Shown: positions 8,448 through 19,612 of the stretch, one piece after another | Layout of the letters: the number at the start of each line of letters is the position of its first letter | Numbering within the stretch: the first letter of the stretch is position 1 | NCBI GenBank assembly: GCA_964511185.1 | Contig: CAZEDU010000002.1 | Coordinates: 1 to 64,000 of the forward strand | Direction of reading: 5' to 3' | Origin: CAZEDU01 sp964511185 | GTDB taxonomy: Bacteria; Myxococcota; Myxococcia; Myxococcales; Myxococcaceae | Length of the DNA stretch: 64,000 nt | The notes under the pieces: generated by a model | What the model was told of the DNA's origin: nothing | Database searches by the model: none | The model's input: the letters and a program-made list of their open reading frames with translations, nothing else | Position numbers and translations under genes: made by a program

Positions 8448-9834
8448 CGGGCGGCAGGAGCACCGTCTTCTGCTGCAGGAACGCGCGCAGCCCTTCGCCG
8501 CCCAGCTCGCGCCCTTTGCCCGAACGCTTGCGGCCGCCGAAGCCGACCTCGTAGGTGCTCTCGACGATGCGGTTGACCGCGACCACGCCCGCATCGAAGC
8601 CGCGCACGAACCGCTCGGCCTGCTCGGCGTCTTGCGTCCAGACGCTCGCGCCCAGGCCGAAGTCGGTCTGGTTGGCGAGCGCGAGCGCCGCCTGCGCGTC
8701 GCGCGCCTCGCTCAGCGCGATCACCGGCCCGAACAGCTCCTCGCGGAAGGCCACGCTCTTCGCCGTCCTCCCCGCGAGCACCGTGGGCGGGTAGAAGAAG
8801 CCGGGCCCTTGGGGCAGCGCACCGCCCACGAGCACGCGCGCGCCCTCCCGCACCGCCCGCCGCACCTGCGCGTGCAGCTTCGCGCGCAGGTCCGCGCGCG
8901 CCATCGGCCCCATCTTCACCCCGGGCTCCTTCGGCGGTCCCACCCGCAGCGCGCGGACCGACTCGGGCAGCAGCGCCTCGAGCTCCGCCCGCCGCTCCCG
9001 CGCCACGATGACGCGCTTGGCGGCGATGCAGCTCTGCCCCGCGTTCGCCAGCCGCGCCGTGATCAAGGCCTGCACCGCCGCCGGGAGGTCGGCGTCGGCG
9101 AGCACCACGAAAGGGTCCGACCCGCCCAGCTCGGTGACGCAGGGCTTGTTGACGGCGCCGGCGGTCGCGGCGATCGCGTCGCCCGCCTGGGTGCTGCCGG
9201 TCAGCGAGACGCCCGCGACGCGCGCGTCGCGCACCAGCCGGTGCACGTCGGCCACCGAGAGGAAGGCGTTCTGGTACACGCCGCGCGGCACGCCGCTCTC
9301 CTCGAACACCGCTTCGATCGCCAGCGCGCAGCGCGGCACGTTCGGGGCGTGCTTGACGACCACGACGTTGCCGCCGACGAGCGCCGGCACCGCGAAGCGC
9401 AGGACCTGCCAGAAGGGGTAGTTCCACGGCATGACGCCGAGCACCACGCCGATCGGCTCCCAGCGCTCCTCCATGCGCCCGCGCGCGTTGGTGAAGCGGG
9501 CCGGCGTGAGCAGCGCCGCCGCGTGCTCGGCGAAGTAGTCGCAGGCGCCCGCGCTCTTGTGCACCTCGGCGCGGCCGTCCTGGAGCGGCTTGCCCATCTC
9601 CTCGGCGATCAGCATGGCCAGCGCTTCCGCCCGCGTGCGCAGCGTCTCACCGACGCGCCGGAGGAATGCGGCGCGCTCGGCGATGGAGCGCGCGGCCCAG
9701 TGGCCTTGGGCGCGCGTGGCCCGCTCGAGCACGCGCTTCACGCCGCTGGGCTGGAGCAAAGGAAAGCGCCGCCCCGCTTTTCCGGTCGTCGGATCGACCG
9801 AGACGTAGGCGTTGGGTCGAAAGGCGGGAGGCAT
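8440..9834 (-). CDS. NAD(P)-dependent aldehyde dehydrogenase (succinate-semialdehyde type)
   Basis: Oxidises an aldehyde to the acid with NAD(P). The 464-residue length and blocks match the Sad/GabD-like branch: cofactor-binding MPWNYPFWQ, general base Glu235 in ELGGSDPF, and catalytic Cys269 in NAGQSCIAAKR. The ELGGSDPF and GQSCIAAKR forms are typical of succinate-semialdehyde dehydrogenases, but related aliphatic aldehydes cannot be excluded. Its ATG directly follows the TAG stop of the upstream Cys-pair gene, so the two are almost certainly cotranscribed and translationally coupled. Confidence 0.93.
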   Translation of the reverse strand: MPPAFRPNAYVSVDPTTGKAGRRFPLLQPSGVKRVLERATRAQGHWAARSIAERAAFLRRVGETLRTRAEALAMLIAEEMGKPLQDGRAEVHKSAGACDYFAEHAAALLTPARFTNARGRMEERWEPIGVVLGVMPWNYPFWQVLRFAVPALVGGNVVVVKHAPNVPRCALAIEAVFEESGVPRGVYQNAFLSVADVHRLVRDARVAGVSLTGSTQAGDAIAATAGAVNKPCVTELGGSDPFVVLADADLPAAVQALITARLANAGQSCIAAKRVIVARERRAELEALLPESVRALRVGPPKEPGVKMGPMARADLRAKLHAQVRRAVREGARVLVGGALPQGPGFFYPPTVLAGRTAKSVAFREELFGPVIALSEARDAQAALALANQTDFGLGASVWTQDAEQAERFVRGFDAGVVAVNRIVESTYEVGFGGRKRSGKGRELGGEGLRAFLQQKTVLLPPAT

Positions 9835-10284
9835 CTAAGAAGGCTGAAGGATCGCGCGCAGCCCGGCCATGGCGCTCGGGTTGAACACGCGCGGGTCGAA
9901 GAGGACCGTGAGCGCCAACGACGCGCTCTCCAGGTTGAAGTCGCCCGACAGCACCACGCCGACCTCGTCGAGCGCCTCCTTCAGCAGGCCCATGCCCAGG
10001 TACATCTGCGCGAGCTTGGCGCGCGAGAGTGTGTCCAGGTCCTTCTTGAGCTCCGCGGTGTGCGCGCGGAGCTCGACCGAGCGGCCGTCGGGCAGCCGGA
10101 TGCGCGGCTCAGGGTCCAAATCCTCGGGCTCGCCGAACGGGGGCCACAAGAGGAAGAGCCCGGGAGACAGCTCGGACAGGACGACGCCCAGCCGGCGAAC
10201 GCAGGCATGGCAGCCGTGCTCGTTCAGGGCGGCGAAGGGCACCAGCTCGCCAGGGCTGTGACAGAACGAGCAGCGCGAAGACAT
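9835..10284 (-). CDS. Small protein with two Cys pairs (probable zinc-binding), unknown function
   Basis: A 149-residue soluble protein. Its N-terminus carries two CxxC-type pairs, CSFC (residues 5-8) and CHAC (about 25-28), a layout that suggests one zinc-ribbon site. The middle is Pro/Leu-rich and the C-terminal 70 residues look helical. The start at 10284 gives the N-terminal Cys pair right after MSSR. The stop abuts the ATG of the aldehyde dehydrogenase gene, so both form one operon. Function is unknown; a role in redox or metal sensing is only a guess from the cysteines. Confidence 0.65.
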   Translation of the reverse strand: MSSRCSFCHSPGELVPFAALNEHGCHACVRRLGVVLSELSPGLFLLWPPFGEPEDLDPEPRIRLPDGRSVELRAHTAELKKDLDTLSRAKLAQMYLGMGLLKEALDEVGVVLSGDFNLESASLALTVLFDPRVFNPSAMAGLRAILQPS

Positions 10285-10302
10285 GCGCTTCAATCTAACG
10301 GA

Positions 10303-10362
10303 CCGGTTACCGGTTTGCTCTCGCTTTGCTCGCGGTATGCTTTTCCGGGCGCTCGTGAGCGC
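10303..10362. promoter_or_regulatory. Palindromes in a divergent intergenic region (possible operators)
   Basis: Between the divergent genes at 10284 (minus) and 10393 (plus) there are two palindromes: ccggt-t-accgg (10303-10313) and gcgctc-gt-gagcgc (10349-10362). A weak -10-like tatgct lies between them at 10336-10341. This fits a shared control region for the kinase gene and the Cys-pair/dehydrogenase operon, but nothing here proves binding. Confidence 0.25.
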
Positions 10363-10392
10363 TTGGCTTCTGGGGGGAGGCCGAACAGCGAA

Positions 10393-12291
<1,899 letters not shown>

Positions 12292-13071
12292 CCGCGCCGG
12301 CCGGGTGGAGCCGCGCGAGCCTGGGCGTCAGGGCGATGAGCAAGAGCCACAACGCAAGCACCACCGCCGCGGCGGCCGCGGTCGGCAGCCCGGGGCGGGC
12401 GAGCAGCAGGTCGTAGAGCGCGTGCGCCAGCCACGAGAAGCCAAGCCCGGCGGGCAGGGCCCAGGTCTGCTTCGACAGCCGCGCGAGCCCCAGGCCCAGC
12501 CCGGCGCCGGTCGCGAACAGCGCGTGCGACAGCGGCGAGGCGATGGCCCGCGCGAAGACGGGCAGCCACCCGGCGCCCGGCACCAGCCACAGCTGCAACA
12601 GGACCTCGCCCGCGGCGAAGCCGACGCCCGAGCAGGCCGCGTACACCACGCCGTCGAGCGGCTCGTCGAAGTGGGCGCTCCACAGCGCCAGCGCGAGCAC
12701 GGGCAGCCACTTGGCGGTCTCCTCGATGGCGCCGATGCCCAGGCTCCAGGCGAACGCCTCGGGCCAGTCGGCGCTCGCGATTCGGCTCCAGTCGAACGCG
12801 AGCCCCAGCGTCTCGGAGAGCACGAAGCCGCCCAGGGCCAACAGCGCCGCCGCCAGGCCACCGCCGAGCGCGGCGCCGAGCAGGGGCCACGGCTCGGGCC
12901 GGAGCCGGTCCTTCCAGCGGAAGTAGGCGGTCCACGCCGCCACCGACAGGAGGGTGAGCCCCAGGACCGAGGCGATGGAGACGTTCGTCACGGGCGGCGG
13001 TCATTGTGCCACCGGGCGGTCGCCGATGGCGGGGCGGCTGACTTAAAAGGGCCTGTCTCCAGGAGGTCACG

Positions 13072-14643
13072 ATGCGGCGGTCCCTCTTCGCGGGTGTGTT
13101 GCTCCTGCCGGCGCTCGCGGCCGCGCAGGGCCCGGTTCAGGCGGGCGTCTACGCGCTGAGCGCCGACCCGTTCGTGCGGCAGGCCGAGCGCGATCTGCAG
13201 GCCTTGAGGCGCTACGCCGAGGGCTTGCGGCGCATCGACGCGGACCTCTCCGCGAGCCCGACGCTCTTCGAGCCCCCGGCGGGTGAGACGTACGGGCCGG
13301 AGGAGAAGCGCGCGCTGCTCAGCGCCTGGGGCGCGTTCTTTTCGTACCTGGTCTCCATCGAAGGCATTCGGCAGCGGTACTGGTACTTCATGCGCGTGCC
13401 GGCGAACGACAAGCGGCACGCCTGGGGCTTTCTGCTCACGCACACCGCGCTCACCACGCAGCTCGCGCACGGGCTCAAGCTCGCCAGCCGCACCGCCGGC
13501 AAGCCGCAGCTCGAGGTGCTCCTCGACGAGCCGAACGCGGAGTTCGGGGTGCCGCCGCGCGCCTTCGCCCAGATGAAGTCCAAGGTGATTCACGTGGCCA
13601 CCAGCTCGAAGCTGGTGGCGGGTGACGCCTACCGGGCGCTGATGCTCAAGCCGCTCGCCTCGGCTCCCGGCTCGGCGCAGGGGCTGGTGGCGTGGGGGCT
13701 CGAGGAGATGCGGCTCAACTCCATCGTGGCGCGCGGCCACCTGGGGAAGCGCGGCGCGCAGCTGTTCAGCCAGAACGCGGCCGACATCCTCAAAGACAAC
13801 ACCGCGACGGCGTTCTATCCGCTGCAGAAGCGGTTCGCCGAGTGGGCGGGCGACACGCGCGTGTGGCGGATGGGCAAGCCGCTCATCCAGCGCGCGCAGG
13901 TGGAGGCGCTGGTCGCCCGGGCCGAGCCCGGCGACGTCGTGGTGGCGCGGCAGAACTGGTACCTGTCGAACATCGGCCTGCCCGGCTTCTGGCCGCACGC
14001 CGAGCTCTATCTCGGCCGACCCGACGACCTGACGCGCTACTTCTCCGACGACGCCGAGGTGAAGGCCTTCCTCGCGCAGCAGCCTGGCCCGCCCGCCGAC
14101 GTGCCGGCGCTCTTCGCCTCACGCTTCCCCGACAAGTGGAAGCGCTACCTGGAAGGCGAAGACACGCTCGGCCACCGGCCCGCGCGCATCATCGAGTCGA
14201 TCAGCGAGGGCGTGTCGTTCACCAGCGTCGAGCACGGCTTGATGGTCGATTACCTGGGGGTGATGCGGCCGCGGCTGTCCAAGCTCGAGAAGCTCACCGC
14301 GCTGCTGCGCGCCTTCGGGTACCAGGGCCGGCCGTACGACTTCAACTTCGACTTCTTCTCGGACGCGAGCCTGGTGTGCACCGAGCTCGTCTACAAGTCG
14401 TACGCGCCCGAAGGCGGCCAGCGGGGCTTGAAGATCCCGCTCGTCAAGGTGGCCGGACGCATGACCTTGCCCGCGAACGAGCTGGTGCGGCTGTTCGACG
14501 AAGAGCTCGATCGCGACGATCGACAGCTGGACTTCGTGGCGTTCCTGGACGGACGGGAAGGAGAGGGCGTGGCGGTCGAGAGCGACATCGAGGCGTTCCG
14601 TCAGTCCTACCGCCGCGTGAAGTGGGACGTGGCCCAAAAGTAG
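13072..14643 (+). CDS. Secreted YiiX-like permuted papain-like amidase (NlpC/P60 superfamily)
   Basis: A 523-residue exported protein. AGGAGG five bases before the ATG at 13072 gives a strong ribosome site, and residues 1-20 form a signal peptide ending ALAAAQ. The C-terminal half carries the circularly permuted papain-like fold: GDVVVARQ, then His309 in FWPHAELYLG, then nucleophile Cys436 in CTELVYKSY. The His-before-Cys order is the hallmark of the permuted YaeF/YiiX type. The N-terminal 280 residues match nothing recognised. These enzymes are thought to act on amide or thioester bonds, perhaps lipids or peptidoglycan; the substrate is unknown. A REP-like hairpin follows the stop. Confidence 0.82.
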   Translation: MRRSLFAGVLLLPALAAAQGPVQAGVYALSADPFVRQAERDLQALRRYAEGLRRIDADLSASPTLFEPPAGETYGPEEKRALLSAWGAFFSYLVSIEGIRQRYWYFMRVPANDKRHAWGFLLTHTALTTQLAHGLKLASRTAGKPQLEVLLDEPNAEFGVPPRAFAQMKSKVIHVATSSKLVAGDAYRALMLKPLASAPGSAQGLVAWGLEEMRLNSIVARGHLGKRGAQLFSQNAADILKDNTATAFYPLQKRFAEWAGDTRVWRMGKPLIQRAQVEALVARAEPGDVVVARQNWYLSNIGLPGFWPHAELYLGRPDDLTRYFSDDAEVKAFLAQQPGPPADVPALFASRFPDKWKRYLEGEDTLGHRPARIIESISEGVSFTSVEHGLMVDYLGVMRPRLSKLEKLTALLRAFGYQGRPYDFNFDFFSDASLVCTELVYKSYAPEGGQRGLKIPLVKVAGRMTLPANELVRLFDEELDRDDRQLDFVAFLDGREGEGVAVESDIEAFRQSYRRVKWDVAQK

Positions 14644-14655
14644 ATGCGTCATTGT

Positions 14656-14684
14656 GGGGACTGTCCCCAACGGGGACTGTCCCC
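14656..14684. repeat. REP-like palindrome doublet GGGGACTGTCCCC
   Basis: Two copies of the 13-base palindrome GGGGACTGTCCCC, at 14656-14668 and 14672-14684, separated by aac. Together they can fold into a 12-bp hairpin with one T-T mismatch and a 3-base loop. The element lies between two convergent genes and could end transcription from both sides. An almost identical doublet occurs at 19152-19180. Confidence 0.8.
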
Positions 14685-14691
14685 TAATCGT

Positions 14692-15333
14692 TCACGCCTC
14701 CACCAACCGGTTGCGGATCGCGTAGCGCACCACGTCCGCCAGCGAGTCGAGGCAGAGCTTCTTCATCACCGCTGAGCGGTGCGTCTCCACCGTCTTCTCG
14801 CTGATGCCGAGCCGCTGCGCGATGGCGCGGGTGCGCAGCCCCTCGGCGATGAGCTGAACGATCTCGCGCTCGCGCGAGGTGAGCATCGAGGCGACCCCGG
14901 TCACCGTGTTGCGGCTGTGGGCCATGCGCTCGATCACCGTCGCGCTGATGCGCGGTGTGAAGTACGGCGCGTGCCGCGACACCGTCTCCACCGCGGTGAT
15001 GAGGTCCTCCGGCGCGTCGGACTTGAAGAGGAAGCCGCGCGCGCCGGCGCTCACCACCTGCTGCACCAGATCTTCGGCGGTGTGCATGGTGAAGACCAGC
15101 ACCTCTGTCTCAGGTGCCTCGCGCCGAATGAGCCGCGTCGCCTCGAGCCCGTTCAGGCCCGGCATCAGCAGGTCGAGCACCGCAAGGTCCGGCTTGAGCG
15201 TCTTGACCAGCTGCACCGCTTCGCGCCCATCGCCCGTCTCGGCGCAGATCTGCCAGTCGGTGCGTTGCTCGAGGAGCGAGCGGACACCGTGACGAAGAAC
15301 AGGGTGGTCGTCGGCCACCAAGATGCGGACCAT
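14692..15333 (-). CDS. NarL/FixJ-type response regulator, orphan
   Basis: A 213-residue two-component regulator. The receiver domain has the acidic pair at Asp8-Asp9, phospho-acceptor Asp54 (AVLDLLMPG), the conserved Thr in VLVFTMH and Lys in FLFKSD. The C-terminal LuxR-type helix-turn-helix (about 145-210) shows LTSREREIVQLIAEG and ISEKTVETHRSAVMKKL. It should bind DNA as a dimer when phosphorylated. No histidine kinase is adjacent, so the partner must be encoded elsewhere. Confidence 0.95.
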   Translation of the reverse strand: MVRILVADDHPVLRHGVRSLLEQRTDWQICAETGDGREAVQLVKTLKPDLAVLDLLMPGLNGLEATRLIRREAPETEVLVFTMHTAEDLVQQVVSAGARGFLFKSDAPEDLITAVETVSRHAPYFTPRISATVIERMAHSRNTVTGVASMLTSREREIVQLIAEGLRTRAIAQRLGISEKTVETHRSAVMKKLCLDSLADVVRYAIRNRLVEA

Positions 15334-15426
15334 GGTGCCGGTACAACTAGATCTCCCCCGCGGCGACTCCCATGCAACGCGGCGCCAGCGAGGTATCCGC
15401 GGGCGAACGCTTCGTTGCCGGCGAGA

Positions 15427-16823
15427 TCAGGGCGGCACGGGCAGCGCCTCGATGGTCTCGAGCGGGCGCGCGCTGATGCGGTGGAAGCGCACGAGCAGCG
15501 CCACCGCGACCGCGGCCAAGCCGATGCACAGCCCCCACCACAGGCCCACCACGCCGTACCCAAAGGTGAAGCCCAGGCCCAGCGCCACGGGCAGCCCCAC
15601 TGTGTAGTGGCCGACGAGGTTCGCGAGGAAGGTGAAGCGCGCGTCGCCGGCGCCCCGCAGCACCCCCGCGCCCACGCCCTGCACGCCGTCGAAGATCTGA
15701 AACGCGGCGCTCACCATCAGGAGCGGCACGGCCAGGTGCAGCACGTCGGCCGGCGCGTTGGCGAACCGCGCGAGCGCCTGCGGAAACAACGCGAACCCCA
15801 GCGCCGACAGCGTCTGCAGCCCCGCGCCCGCGGCGATGGCGGTGAAGCCGGCGAGCCGCGCGCGGGCCGTATCCCGCGCGCCCACGGCCCAGCCCACGCG
15901 CACGCTGCCCGCGTTGCCGAAGCCGAGCGCGATGGTGAAGGACAGGCTCGCGTACGAGATGGCGATCTGATGGGCGCTGACGCTCGCGGGCGAGAAGCCC
16001 GCAGCGAGCACGCCCGCGAGCGCGAACACGCCGATCTCGGCCGTGCGGTGCAGCGCGATCGGCAGGCCGGTGCGCACCGAGCGCTGGAGGTCGGCCCACA
16101 CCGGCGCGCGCGTGACCGCGGCCACCGGAGGAATTCGATGGATGGCCACCGCGACGATGAGCCACTGCACCACCGCGCAGAGGAGCGTCGCCACCGCCGC
16201 GCCGGTCGCGCCGAGCGCGGGCATCGCGCGGAGCGGCCCGAAGACGCTCGGCAGCGCCTCGCCCCCCAGCACCAGCCAAAGATCGAGGACCAGGTTCAAC
16301 ACGTTCGCGCTGACCGTGGCCACGACCAAGGCCGCGGTTCGTCCCACCGCCTGCAAGTAGTTCCGCGCCGCGAACATCAAGAGCACGAAGACCAGGCTCG
16401 GCGCGCGCCAGAAGAGGTACGCGCTCACCTGACGGACCTGGTCCTCCTGCACCCCGAACCACGGCAGCGCTTGCGCGACCAAAACGAGCGGGCCGAAGGG
16501 CACACGCCGACCACCACCGCCAGGTAGCTGCCCTGCCAGACCAAGGTGCGGGCCCGCCCCGCCGCGCCGGCGCCCAAGGCCTGCGACATCAGCGGGTCGA
16601 GGCCCATCATCAGGCCGAGCGCGAACCCCGAGACCGCGAAGAAGAGGTTGTTGGCGAGGCCGACCGCCGCGAGCACTTCGGTGCCCGCGAGCCCGGCGAC
16701 CCAAGTGTCCGTAAAGCCCATCAACGACTGGCCCAAGTGGGCAATCGTCAAGGGCAGCGCGAGCTTGCCCAACGCGGCGAGCTCTTCGGGCACAGCCGCC
16801 CAGCTGGATCGCACCGAAGTCAC
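15427..16823 (-). pseudogene. MATE family efflux transporter, interrupted by a frameshift
   Basis: A NorM/DinF-type drug or cation antiporter. From a GTG at 16823 the first part reads a normal MATE N-terminus (LALPLTIAHLGQSLMGFTDT..., about 105 residues to SYLAVVVGV). The rest, from PFGPLVLVAQAL onwards, continues in another frame to the stop at 15427 and covers the remaining helices. The break is at 16501-16505, where the minus strand reads GTGTG; removing one GT (or TG) restores a continuous protein of about 465 residues. No other lesion is seen. This is either a fresh mutation, phase variation at a very short repeat, or a sequencing/assembly error. Confidence 0.85.
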
Positions 16824-16991
16824 CTTGGCCCGCGAAGTTGCCTGAATTCGGTCCCCGGCGCCCCGGCAAACCCCCGTGTGACGCCCGGAGGCAGCATGAT
16901 TTGACTCTTTTTCTGGTCAACCAGTAAGCCTGCCGCTCCTTCCATTGGCCTCCGAAGGGGGAAGGCCAATCACCGCAGCGGGTGTTCCGAT

Positions 16992-19142
16992 ATGTCGCTT
17001 CACCGTTTTCTCGCCTGTGCCCTGGTCGTCACCGTCGCCGGTTGCCAGTGTGGCTCTTCCGGGATTGAAGACCCGACCCCCCAGCCTGGCGATGACGTGA
17101 CGCTGGGAGATCCCACCTGTGGTGGGCTCTGCGGCGGCGCGACCGGGCTGTGCGTTCCGGGCGCCCAGCAGTGCGTGCAGTGCCTCTCCGACGCCGACTG
17201 TGAGGCGCCGACCCCGCGCTGCAACGCTTCGAACGTCTGCGAGTGGGTGCCGCCCGAGCGCGTGGGGCTCATCGGCTCGGCGACCGGCGGCAGCGGCGAG
17301 AACTGCAGCGATCCTCTCGTGTTGAGCTTCGTCAACAACCGGGTGGTGGTCGACGGCACCAACGTCGGCGCGGTGAACGACAACTTCGTCAACGGCAAGG
17401 AGCCCGAGTTCCCGAAGTGCGGCACCTTCTCGCCCAAGCGCTACGGCCCCGACGTCGTCTACAAGTACACGCTGACCCAGGCGCAGGACGTGAACATCGT
17501 CGTCACGCCGACCGACGGGAGGCTGAACCCCGTCGTCTACGTGAAGAAGGGCCACAGCTGCGCGGGCGGCGCCGAAGAAGACTTCGTCTGGGACGTGAAC
17601 ACCAACAAGCCGGCGTGCCACGAGCCGCTGCGCGTCGCGCCCGCGGAGCTCCGCCTCTACGATCAGCAGCCGGGCGACTACTACATCTGGGTCGACAGCA
17701 CGCGTGACAACGGCGAGCTGTCGGTGGGTCCGTTCCGCCTCGACGTGAGCCTCTTCCCGGCCACCAAGCCGTCGAAGAACGACAAGTGCGAGAGCGCGAC
17801 CCCCATCCCTCAGCTGCCGGCGAAGTTCAGCGGCAACCAGCTCACCGCGACTGACAACTACGTCGGCACCTGCGGCGCCACCGCGCTGTCCGACGGCGCC
17901 GAGGTCGTCTACTCGTTCGAGCTCAAAGAGACGCGGAAGGTCAGCATCGAGGTGACCCCGAGCCCCGGCACCCCGGGCTTCATCCCGTACCTCTACCTGC
18001 GCAACTCGCTCGAGGCCTGCAACGTCACCACCAACGTGCGCGACACGGCCTGCTCGCAGGCGCAGCAGATGGGCGCGGTGGGGCGGCTCATCGCCTCCAG
18101 CCTGCCGGCGGGCAAGTACTTCCTCATCGTCGACGGCGCGAGCGGCGCGGAGTTCGTCAACGCCCCGCGCGGCATCTTCACCGTGAGCATCGACGCCACC
18201 GCGCCCGACGCGCCGCCGTCGAACCAGAGCTGCGGCACCGCCCAGTCGCTCACCTTCGACGCCAACGGCATCGCGAAGGTCATCGGCAGCACCTACGGCG
18301 CGGCGAACAACACCGACGTCGCGCCGGGCGAGCGGTACTGCCCGCCGAGCAACGGCGCCGACGTGGTCTACAAGTTCAACACCAGCGCCGTCCCCGGCGG
18401 GAGCACCAACAAGGTGAACGCCCGCATCTTCCTCGCCACCTTGAACCGCGAGGAGTACCTGCCGCGGATGTTCGTGCGCACCAACTGCGAGAGCACCGCG
18501 ATCAACGACCAGTTCCTCTGCTTCGGCTGGAACAACGACACGCCGCACGAGGCGCGCGCGATGGAGATCGATCTCGAGCCGAACACCGACTACTACCTGT
18601 GGGTGGACGCGGCGAGCGCCACGCGCCTGGCCGGCCCGTTCCAGCTCGAGGTGCAGCTCGCGACCTTCCCGGCGCCGAACGACCGCTGCGAGAGCGCGCA
18701 GACCGTCGCGCCCAACTCGTCGCTCGTCGGCACCACGCTGGGCGCGTTGAACGACTACGAAGGCAACCCGAACACGCCGGCCAACCCGGGCGTGTACACC
18801 GGCGCGAACTGCACCACGTTCCTGCGCGGCTCCGACGTCGCGTACAAGTTCACCGCGGAGCAGAGCGGGCTCGCGGCGGTGCGCGCCATGCCCGACCAGG
18901 CGTACAACCTGGGCCTCGCGGTCTTCTCGGAGACCTGCGGCGCCGGGGCGTGCATCGGCGTGTCGGACCAGTCGGTGCTCGACATCGGCGAGCCTGAGTC
19001 GGTGATCTTCCCGATCGTCGCCGGCCGCACCTACTTCATCGTGGTGGACAGCCCGAACATCTACAACCCGGCGGCGCCTCCGCACGGCAACGGCAAGTTC
19101 TTGCTCGAGCTCGAGGTCACCACCGGCGGCCCCAACCGCTAA
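16992..19142 (+). CDS. Surface lipoprotein with a Cys-rich N-terminus and four PPC-like beta-sandwich repeats
   Basis: A 716-residue exported lipoprotein (lipobox VAGC, Cys18). A Cys-rich segment (residues 35-85, with QCLSDADCEAPTPRC) resembles the short Cys modules common in myxobacterial secreted proteins. Four repeats of about 150 residues follow, opening with GENCSDP, NDKCESA, NQSCGTA and NDRCESA. Each has a strand like DVVYKF or EVVYSF and a late strand such as DYYIWVDS or KYFLIVDG. This layout matches pre-peptidase C-terminal (PPC)-type domains. No catalytic domain is present, so it is probably an adhesin or structural surface protein. No clear ribosome site precedes the ATG. Confidence 0.8.
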   Translation: MSLHRFLACALVVTVAGCQCGSSGIEDPTPQPGDDVTLGDPTCGGLCGGATGLCVPGAQQCVQCLSDADCEAPTPRCNASNVCEWVPPERVGLIGSATGGSGENCSDPLVLSFVNNRVVVDGTNVGAVNDNFVNGKEPEFPKCGTFSPKRYGPDVVYKYTLTQAQDVNIVVTPTDGRLNPVVYVKKGHSCAGGAEEDFVWDVNTNKPACHEPLRVAPAELRLYDQQPGDYYIWVDSTRDNGELSVGPFRLDVSLFPATKPSKNDKCESATPIPQLPAKFSGNQLTATDNYVGTCGATALSDGAEVVYSFELKETRKVSIEVTPSPGTPGFIPYLYLRNSLEACNVTTNVRDTACSQAQQMGAVGRLIASSLPAGKYFLIVDGASGAEFVNAPRGIFTVSIDATAPDAPPSNQSCGTAQSLTFDANGIAKVIGSTYGAANNTDVAPGERYCPPSNGADVVYKFNTSAVPGGSTNKVNARIFLATLNREEYLPRMFVRTNCESTAINDQFLCFGWNNDTPHEARAMEIDLEPNTDYYLWVDAASATRLAGPFQLEVQLATFPAPNDRCESAQTVAPNSSLVGTTLGALNDYEGNPNTPANPGVYTGANCTTFLRGSDVAYKFTAEQSGLAAVRAMPDQAYNLGLAVFSETCGAGACIGVSDQSVLDIGEPESVIFPIVAGRTYFIVVDSPNIYNPAAPPHGNGKFLLELEVTTGGPNR

Positions 19143-19151
19143 TGGGTCATT

Positions 19152-19180
19152 GGGGACTGTCCCCAACGGGGACTGTCCCC
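19152..19180. repeat. REP-like palindrome doublet GGGGACTGTCCCC
   Basis: The palindrome occurs at 19152-19164 and 19168-19180 with the same aac spacer as at 14656-14684. The flanks also match (gtcattg just before it in both places), so the repeat unit is about 35 bases. It lies 9 bases after the stop of the PPC-repeat lipoprotein. Confidence 0.8.
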
Positions 19181-19317
19181 GTCTTTCCCAGGCTCCATAC
19201 AGGCCAGCCCTCGCTTGAAACGCCGAGCGCCCAGTCGCCCACCCGCTGGGCGACCCGCGAGGACTGAACCTCGAGGTCGCGTGCTTACTTTCCCTCCAGC
19301 AGGCGAAAGGAGCATGG

Positions 19318-19551
19318 ATGACACGGAACAAATGGTTTCTGGCGGCGGTCGTGGCGTGCTTCGGCTTCCTGGGCGCGGGATGCCGGGAGCGGTCCGTGAA
19401 CGAGCCCGCCACGGGCGGCTCGGGTTATCAGCAGGAGGAGCGCCGGCTCGAAGAAGGCCAATTCGACGAGCGGGAAGGCGTCATCGACGAGCGTGACAAC
19501 GTCGTCGACGAGCAAATCGAAGAGAACATCGACCGCGAACCGGCTCGGTAA
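19318..19551 (+). CDS. Small acidic lipoprotein, unknown function
   Basis: A 77-residue lipoprotein. AAAGGAG five bases before the ATG at 19318 supports the start. The signal peptide ends at lipobox GAGC with Cys22. The mature part is only 55 residues, very rich in Glu, Asp and Arg (EERRLEEGQFDEREG...) and likely a single charged helix. It could be a periplasmic stress or envelope-spacing lipoprotein; no family was recognised. A strong hairpin follows the stop. Confidence 0.75.
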   Translation: MTRNKWFLAAVVACFGFLGAGCRERSVNEPATGGSGYQQEERRLEEGQFDEREGVIDERDNVVDEQIEENIDREPAR

Positions 19552-19578
19552 AGAAACGCGGTAGGCGTTGGAAGGAGA

Positions 19579-19609
19579 GGGGACAGTCCCGACGAATGGG
19601 ACTGTCCTC
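19579..19609. terminator. Strong hairpin between convergent genes (REP-derived, likely bidirectional terminator)
   Basis: The arms ggggacagtccc (19579-19590) and gggactgtcctc (19598-19609) pair over 12 positions with one G-T and a 7-base loop. It sits between the stops of the small lipoprotein (plus) and the DUF423 gene (minus). The arm core is the same GGGACAGTCCC word as the REP-like repeats nearby. There is no long T-run. Confidence 0.6.
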
Positions 19610-19612
19610 GCT

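Noticed and set aside
8632..10392. Long N-terminal extension of the PAS kinase on the plus strand
   Set aside because: It is antisense to the aldehyde dehydrogenase and Cys-pair genes and has no domain; the kinase starts at ATG 10393 with its first PAS domain.
16917..19412. Very long open frame on the minus strand opposite the PPC-repeat lipoprotein
   Set aside because: It is antisense to a clear lipoprotein gene, has an Arg/Val/Ala-only composition and no domain. In very GC-rich DNA such frames arise by codon bias.
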